DNA of 10,799 nt from Cyanobacteria bacterium UBA1186. GTDB lineage: Bacteria > Cyanobacteriota > Vampirovibrionia > Gastranaerophilales > Gastranaerophilaceae. Under the pieces are notes generated by a model. It had not been told where the DNA came from and searched no databases. It worked only from the letters and a program-made list of their open reading frames with translations. The DNA lies in the NCBI GenBank assembly GCA_002309875.1, contig DBYM01000019.1, positions 14,440 to 25,238 of the forward strand, in the 5' to 3' direction. Below are positions 7,226-10,799 of this stretch, in pieces. The translations under genes were made by a program, and so were the position numbers. Within the stretch, counting starts at the first letter, position 1, and each line of letters begins with the position of its first letter.

Positions 7226-7234
7226 ATTATACCA
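7226..7234 (-). promoter_or_regulatory. Extended -10 promoter of the TPR-recN operon, six bases before the ATG
   Basis: On the minus strand TGGTATAAT (7234 down to 7226) is a full extended -10 (TGn plus a perfect TATAAT). Exactly six bases separate it from the ATG at 7219, which predicts transcription starting at or beside the start codon, a leaderless mRNA. Just upstream lies an inverted repeat ACTAA (7236-7240) / TTAGT (7247-7251), which could be an operator but is short. Confidence 0.6.
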
Positions 7235-7350
7235 AACTAATTTCAGTTAGTCTATGATTGGGGAATTTACGGGAAAATGTAAATATTTGTAAATCTAATT
7301 GTTTTAACTAGCAAAAAAATTTTATTATAGGTTTTAGGATAAACAGATGG

Positions 7351-7377
7351 TTGATTAAACACGAGATATGATATAAT
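7351..7377 (+). promoter_or_regulatory. Promoter of the 109-aa gene and probably thyX
   Basis: TATAAT at 7372-7377 is preceded by TGA (7369-7371), an extended -10. TTGATT at 7351-7356 is a possible -35, though the 15-bp spacing is short; the extended -10 may make a strong -35 unnecessary. The start would fall near 7384, leaving a leader of about 20 nt with a GCGAGG ribosome site before ATG 7405. Confidence 0.6.
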
Positions 7378-7404
7378 TGAATAGAATAAAAGCGAGGTAT
7401 ATCC

Positions 7405-7734
7405 ATGGGTGAGATTGATGGTCCTAAAATTAGTGTAAACAACATTAACTTCAACGGAATCCAAAAACAAAGTCCGGCACAGGAAGAGTTTACGGAAGCA
7501 GAGCAAAAAACACAGATTAACGATTTTTCAGACCCGAAAGCGGAAGCGTTGGGACGTTCGATGCTGATTAAAGGGAACGACAACATTAACAATGACCTTA
7601 AGGCATTGGTTGATAACCCGCAAATCGCAGAAAATTCGGACAAAATGTTTGAAGCCTCGTACTCGGCGGCTCTGAATGCAGGAATAGAAAATCCTTATGA
7701 AGAAGCCGCAGTGGCTTCCACCGTTGAAATGTAG
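7405..7734 (+). CDS. Small protein of unknown function (109 aa)
   Basis: I do not recognise this family. The product is 109 residues, acidic and hydrophilic, with Asn-rich and Glu-rich stretches, no cysteine, no signal peptide and no membrane segment. The N-terminal third (GPKISVNNINFNGIQKQSPAQEEF) looks disordered; the middle and C-terminal parts (KAEALGRSMLIKGNDNINNDLKALV ... FEASYSAALNAGIENPYEEAAVAS) could form helices. It has its own extended -10 promoter, a GAGG site eight bases before the ATG, and normal-looking codon use, so it appears to be a real gene. It ends 36 bases before thyX and is probably co-transcribed with it. A coupling in function with thyX cannot be inferred. Confidence 0.75.
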   Translation: MGEIDGPKISVNNINFNGIQKQSPAQEEFTEAEQKTQINDFSDPKAEALGRSMLIKGNDNINNDLKALVDNPQIAENSDKMFEASYSAALNAGIENPYEEAAVASTVEM

Positions 7735-7770
7735 TTAAAACCGATAAAATTTAAGTAAGAGAGAAGGAAA

Positions 7771-8478
7771 ATGGAAGAGAGTAATAAACCGGTTGTCCAC
7801 CTGATTTCCAAACCGGAAAACATGCTTAAGACTATTTATACGGCATGCCGTACATGTTACAGTGCTGATTCGCCCTACAATATTTATGAGGGTGCTGAAG
7901 ATGAAGAAAAGATGCTTAAACTTATTGAGCGGGTTGTTTCTTCGGGGCATTATTCGACTATCGAACATATTCAGGTAACATTTGCCATATCAAATGTTTC
8001 AAGGGCATGCACTCATCAGTTTGTAAGACACAGACATGTATCTTTTTCCCAAAAATCTCAGAGATACGTTAAAGAAAAAGGGCAGTTTGACTACTTAATT
8101 CCGCCTACAATAGAGAAAAATCCAGAATTAAAAGAAAAATTCGTCAGTTTTATGGGCGAAATTTCCAAACTCTATACCGAATTTACCGATGCCGGAATTC
8201 CTGCGGAAGATGCAAGGGCAGTGCTTCCAAATGCGGCATCAACTTCTATCGTGGCAAGTTTAAACCTCAGAGAACTTATACATATTGCAAACCTCAGACT
8301 CTGCACAAGAGCGCAATACGAAATCAGGCTTATGGTTAAGGCTATGTGCGACGAACTTGTTAAACAGGAGCCATGGCTTAAAGCATACCTCGTTCCTAAA
8401 TGTGAACGCTGCGGATATTGTGACGAAGACAAGTCTTGCGGAAGAAAACCAAAATTAGAGGAACTCTTGGCAAAATGA
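7771..8478 (+). CDS. thyX: Flavin-dependent thymidylate synthase ThyX
   Basis: ThyX converts dUMP to dTMP with methylene-tetrahydrofolate, NADPH and FAD; it replaces ThyA in many bacteria. The 235-residue length fits. The signature RHR-X7-S is present as R86-H87-R88 with Ser96, in QFVRHRHVSFSQKSQRYV. The preceding HYSTIEHIQVTFAI segment and the later LNLRELIHIANLRLCTRAQYEIR segment are family hallmarks that bind FAD and dUMP. The C-terminus has a cysteine cluster, Cys211, Cys214, Cys217 and Cys223, in CERCGYCDEDKSC, a possible metal site. ATG 7771 is preceded by GAGAAGGA. The TGA overlaps the start of the next gene by four bases (ATGA). Confidence 0.97.
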   Translation: MEESNKPVVHLISKPENMLKTIYTACRTCYSADSPYNIYEGAEDEEKMLKLIERVVSSGHYSTIEHIQVTFAISNVSRACTHQFVRHRHVSFSQKSQRYVKEKGQFDYLIPPTIEKNPELKEKFVSFMGEISKLYTEFTDAGIPAEDARAVLPNAASTSIVASLNLRELIHIANLRLCTRAQYEIRLMVKAMCDELVKQEPWLKAYLVPKCERCGYCDEDKSCGRKPKLEELLAK

Positions 8479-9275
8479 AACATTTCGGACTGATTTTAAC
8501 ACTTATCGTTCTTGTTGCCATCTGGATTTTCGGACTGTTTGCCGACTCCACAAAAGAGTTTGTGGAAGGGGATTTGTACGATGAAATACTCTCAAGAGGA
8601 AAAATAAAAATCGGTATAAATATGGATTCCAAACCGTTCGGATTTTATGACGAAAAAGGAAATCCCGCAGGTTTTGACGTAGATTTTGCACATTATATTA
8701 CACAATATATTCTTAAAGAACGGGACAGAATGGAAATCGTTCCAGTCACACCTTCAAACAGGCTAATCATGGCATCTGCAGGAGAAGTTGATATCGTAAT
8801 TTCAACAGTAACCATTACTCCGCAAAGACAGGAAATTGTAAGTTTCTCAATTCCTTATGATACGGCAGGACAGGCAATTTTGGTACTTAAGAAAAGTTCT
8901 GTCCGCTCACTTGCCGACCTCTCGGGCGAAACTGTCGGTGTAATTTTCGGAACTACGGCGGAAAGAAATATGAGAAAACTCGTCCCGACAGCAAATTTAC
9001 GTGGCTTCAGAAGTTATAATGAAGCATATAGCGCACTGAAAGCAGGACAAATAAACGCATTAACCTCAGATGACACTATTTTGAGCAGATATGCTCTTGA
9101 TGATAATGAAGTTCTCCTTCTGCCGAGAAGATTTTCAAGCGAGCCCTACGGAATTGCCTTCAAAAAAGGTGATTCAACCGTTAAACTTAAACAAAACATT
9201 GATTATGCCATAAAAGACATGCAGCAGAAAAATGTACTCAACCGCCTGCGCAGTAAATGGGGCATCGGGGGGTAA
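8475..9275 (+). CDS. Amino-acid-type ABC transporter substrate-binding protein (SBP_bac_3 family)
   Basis: A 266-residue protein with a membrane-targeting N-terminus and a periplasmic binding domain of the family that includes GlnH and HisJ. Residues 4-22 are hydrophobic (FGLILTLIVLVAIWIFGLF). There is no lipobox cysteine and no strong AxA site, so it is either a cleaved signal of weak type or an uncleaved anchor. The binding domain runs from about 40 to 266, with KIKIGINMDSKPFGFYDEKG, GFDVDFAHYI, GEVDIVISTVTITPQRQE, SIPYDTAGQAI, LSGETVGVIFGTTAE and SEPYGIAFKKG. The TPQR-EIV-FS-PY stretch is the classical family mark. I chose ATG 8475, which overlaps the thyX stop, over a start at 8436 inside thyX, because it begins the signal sequence. 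No permease or ATPase gene lies next to it, so its transporter partners are elsewhere. The ligand is unknown. Confidence 0.9.
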   Translation: MKHFGLILTLIVLVAIWIFGLFADSTKEFVEGDLYDEILSRGKIKIGINMDSKPFGFYDEKGNPAGFDVDFAHYITQYILKERDRMEIVPVTPSNRLIMASAGEVDIVISTVTITPQRQEIVSFSIPYDTAGQAILVLKKSSVRSLADLSGETVGVIFGTTAERNMRKLVPTANLRGFRSYNEAYSALKAGQINALTSDDTILSRYALDDNEVLLLPRRFSSEPYGIAFKKGDSTVKLKQNIDYAIKDMQQKNVLNRLRSKWGIGG

Positions 9276-9366
9276 GTATTAATTTTTATTAAGAATACAG
9301 TCAATTTTCCCTGTCAAAATGACTTTATAAATACATAGGGGAACTATTTTAAACGGGGAAAATTTT
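9276..9366 (+). promoter_or_regulatory. Intergenic region before the 137-aa gene: candidate promoter and palindrome
   Basis: TATAAA at 9326-9331 is a possible -10, with no clear -35. Two bases upstream of it is the perfect palindrome GTCA-AAA-TGAC (9313-9323), in an operator-like position. Further left is an AT-rich imperfect inverted repeat GTATT/AATAC (9276-9280, 9294-9298). A GGGGA ribosome site stands before ATG 9367. No strong terminator for the preceding gene is seen, so read-through is possible. Confidence 0.35.
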
Positions 9367-9780
9367 ATGACTGCTGAAATTGCAAAATTAGAATTTGTCA
9401 GAACAACGACCGGGAAATGCTACGCAGGTATGACTGCGGAAGATGCCGTAAAAGCCGGAAACTCGGTTTTCAGAGAATTTAAACAGATTGATAACGCAGA
9501 TGGAATTTTATCTGCAGAAGAAATCTTCCTTCAGAGAAGTAACAAAGAAACCAACAAACATGCTGTTTCAAGAGCATTTATGGTACTTGGAGCAATAGAT
9601 TGTGCCATTGGTTTGCTTGATGCGATAAGAAATTCCGGATCTAAAATACAAAGAGCAGAAACACTTCTGGAAACACTTATTTTTACGGGAATAAGCATTT
9701 ATAGTTATTCAAAAGCAAAGAGAATTAATAAAGAAACACAAAAAATGTCTGAAAAATACAATCAGACAGTTTTGGCATAA
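9367..9780 (+). CDS. Unknown protein with an EF-hand-like loop and two hydrophobic segments (137 aa)
   Basis: I do not recognise a named family. The N-terminal half contains a helix (AEDAVKAGNSVFREFKQI) followed by DNADGILSAEE (42-52), which resembles an EF-hand calcium loop flanked by helices (F-Q-I-D ... SAEEIF). Compared with the canonical 12-residue DxDxDG loop it appears one residue short, so metal binding is not assured. Two hydrophobic stretches follow, about 70-84 (AFMVLGAIDCAIGLL) and 100-115 (LLETLIFTGISIYSYS). They could be a membrane hairpin, although the first carries Asp78 and charges lie between them. The tail is basic and polar. The gene stands between its own possible promoter and a strong terminator, so it is likely a single-gene unit. 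Confidence 0.75.
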   Translation: MTAEIAKLEFVRTTTGKCYAGMTAEDAVKAGNSVFREFKQIDNADGILSAEEIFLQRSNKETNKHAVSRAFMVLGAIDCAIGLLDAIRNSGSKIQRAETLLETLIFTGISIYSYSKAKRINKETQKMSEKYNQTVLA

Positions 9781-9781
9781 T

Positions 9782-9814
9782 AAAAGGCGGACAGGAAAAC
9801 CTGTCCGCCTTTTT
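9782..9814. terminator. Strong bidirectional terminator between the 137-aa gene and dnaK
   Basis: A perfect 14-bp inverted repeat (AAAAGGCGGACAGG at 9782-9795 with its complement at 9800-9813) closes on an AAAA loop. It ends in five T on the plus strand (9810-9814) and in TTTT (from 9782-9785) on the minus strand. It begins two bases after the stop of the 137-aa gene and lies 16 bases from the dnaK stop, so it serves both convergent genes. Confidence 0.92.
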
Positions 9815-9829
9815 GTTTATAAAACCGAA

Positions 9830-10798
9830 TTATTCCTTAGTATATTCGGCATCAATTACATCATCATCTTTTTTGTCCTCTGATGTTGTTGTGCCTTCGG
9901 AATTTGCTTCCGTTGAAGCGCCTTCTTTTTGTACCGCTTCATAAGCCTTTTGAGAAATACCGAAGATGGTTTGTTGTAATTCTTCAGATAATTTCTTTAT
10001 TTCATCGGCAGATTTGTTTTCGTCAAGTGCTTTCTGAAGTGCTTCTTTTTGTTCTGACATTTTCTTGTTGTCATCTTCGGAAATCTTGCCTTCAAAATCC
10101 TTAACGATTCTGTCTGCGGAAGTAATCAGGGAACTTGCATTATTTCTGATTTCTGCTTCTTCTTTTTTCTTCTTGTCTTCAGCAGCATTTGCTTCTGCTT
10201 CTTTAACCATCTTATCAATATCCTGTTCGGAAAGGTTAGAAGAATTTGTAATTGTAATCTTCTGTTCCTTGCCTGTTGCTTTATCCTTAGCAGAAACATT
10301 TACAATACCGTTAGCATCGATATCAAATGTAACTTCGATTTGCGGAACGCCTCTCATAGCAGGAGCAATACCTTCAAGTCTGAACATACCCAAAGACTTG
10401 TTATCGCCCGCCATAGGTCTTTCACCCTGAAGAACGTTGATATCAACGGCTGTTTGGTTATTTTCAGCAGTTGAAAACACCTGTGATTTTGAAACAGGGA
10501 TTGTAGTGTTACGAGGAACAAGAGCCGTCATAACACCGCCTAATGTTTCAATACCCAATGTCAAAGGTGTTACGTCAAGAAGGACGATATCTTTAACCTC
10601 ACCTGCAAGAACGCCGGCCTGAACTGCGGCACCAACCGCAACAACCTCATCAGGGTTTACAGATTGGTTAGGCTCTTTGCCTGTATAATCTTTAACTAAC
10701 TGCTGAACAGCAGGAATACGGGTTGAACCTCCGACCAATACGACTTCGTTAATATCGTTCTTGCTCAAACCTGCATCGGACAAAGCCTGTTCAACAGG
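9830..10798 (-). CDS. dnaK: Chaperone DnaK (Hsp70), C-terminal half, cut by window edge
   Basis: DnaK is the ATP-driven Hsp70 chaperone working with DnaJ and GrpE. The visible 322 residues begin inside the nucleotide-binding domain (PVEQALSDAGL, then VLVGGSTRIPAVQQLV and NPDEVVAVGAAVQAGVL). They continue through the interdomain linker DIVLLDVTPL, the beta substrate-binding domain (TLGIETLGG, PRNTTIPVSKSQVFSTA, VLQGERPMAGDN, DIDANGIVNVSAKD), the helical lid, and a Gly/Ser/Thr/Glu-rich tail ending DDDVIDAEYTKE, the usual bacterial DnaK C-terminus. The frame stays open to the right edge, so the start and ATPase core are outside the window. A TTG at 10783 opens a shorter frame but is internal. 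No dnaJ follows within the window; the strong terminator is just downstream. Confidence 0.97.
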   Translation of the reverse strand, partial: PVEQALSDAGLSKNDINEVVLVGGSTRIPAVQQLVKDYTGKEPNQSVNPDEVVAVGAAVQAGVLAGEVKDIVLLDVTPLTLGIETLGGVMTALVPRNTTIPVSKSQVFSTAENNQTAVDINVLQGERPMAGDNKSLGMFRLEGIAPAMRGVPQIEVTFDIDANGIVNVSAKDKATGKEQKITITNSSNLSEQDIDKMVKEAEANAAEDKKKKEEAEIRNNASSLITSADRIVKDFEGKISEDDNKKMSEQKEALQKALDENKSADEIKKLSEELQQTIFGISQKAYEAVQKEGASTEANSEGTTTSEDKKDDDVIDAEYTKE

Positions 10799-10799
10799 T

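Larger units (their letters stand above)
7220..7404. other. Divergent intergenic region with promoters for both sides and a repeat cluster
   Basis: This AT-rich gap separates the minus-strand TPR-recN operon from the plus-strand unknown-thyX unit. It holds the extended -10 of the TPR gene (7226-7234) and an extended -10 for the rightward gene (7369-7377). Between them is ATTTAC (7265-7270), then GTAAAT twice (7279-7284 and 7289-7294). The first is the inverse complement of the others, and the two copies of TGTAAAT (7278-7284 and 7288-7294) repeat with a 10-bp period. No RNA gene or further coding region is evident. Confidence 0.5.

Noticed and set aside
7308..7643. Minus-strand open frame of 111 codons across the 109-aa gene and its promoter
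   Set aside because: No ribosome site. The plus-strand gene has a promoter, GAGG site and more typical codon use. As both are of unknown family, some doubt remains.
8436..8474. Earlier start for the binding protein inside thyX
   Set aside because: It would put a charged 13-residue extension before the signal sequence. The ATG at 8475 with the ATGA overlap is simpler.
8172..8483. Minus-strand open frame of 103 codons opposite thyX
   Set aside because: Covers the conserved ThyX C-terminal half in reverse; no independent support.
10065..10430. Plus-strand open frame of 121 codons opposite dnaK
   Set aside because: Antisense to the conserved DnaK substrate-binding region; Ser/Leu-rich reverse reading of acidic codons.
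1..10799. CRISPR array, tRNA, rRNA, riboswitch, insertion sequence or defence cassette
   Set aside because: I looked for spaced repeats, cloverleaf or conserved RNA motifs, transposase frames and nuclease/toxin motifs and saw none. The window is mainly housekeeping genes.

Overview
This is a gene-dense, AT-rich stretch of bacterial chromosome. It holds ten recognisable or partly recognisable protein genes and two unassigned small ones, with short intergenic gaps and no tRNA, rRNA, insertion sequence or CRISPR array. The gene content fits a diderm with peptidoglycan recycling: MurF, AnmK, MnmE, ferritin, RecN, flavin-dependent thymidylate synthase ThyX and DnaK. The AT-rich codon use, the use of ThyX and the lineage-type small proteins suggest a gut-type low-GC lineage. 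Candidatus Gastranaerophilales (Melainabacteria/Vampirovibrionia) is my best guess, but it is an inference at about even confidence.

Layout. Positions 1-1283 are on the minus strand: a GT-A type glycosyltransferase whose stop codon directly abuts the start of murF, which runs off the left edge. A 79-bp divergent promoter region (1284-1362) separates these from mnmE-anmK on the plus strand, which overlap by 4 nt. A bidirectional terminator (3877-3904) closes anmK and the convergent ferritin gene. Next on the minus strand come ferritin (own promoter) and a two-gene operon of a TPR protein with an acidic tail followed by recN. A divergent intergenic region (7220-7404) leads into a plus-strand unit: a 109-aa unknown protein, thyX, and a periplasmic amino-acid-type binding protein that overlaps thyX by 4 nt. 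A separate 137-aa protein with an EF-hand-like loop and two hydrophobic stretches follows. A perfect bidirectional terminator (9782-9814) separates it from the C-terminal half of dnaK, which enters from the right edge on the minus strand.

Most genes are housekeeping: wall synthesis and recycling (murF, anmK), tRNA modification (mnmE), iron storage, DNA repair (recN), dTMP synthesis (thyX) and protein folding (dnaK). The points most worth a second look are three. First, a GC-rich palindromic element lies in frame inside the mnmE coding sequence just after the G4 motif, like the protein-inserted palindromes of Rickettsia. Second, mnmE and the TPR gene share the arrangement TATAAT, six bases, ATG, which predicts leaderless mRNAs. 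Third, two small proteins that I cannot assign deserve family-level study. I see no clear defence or mobile system in this window.
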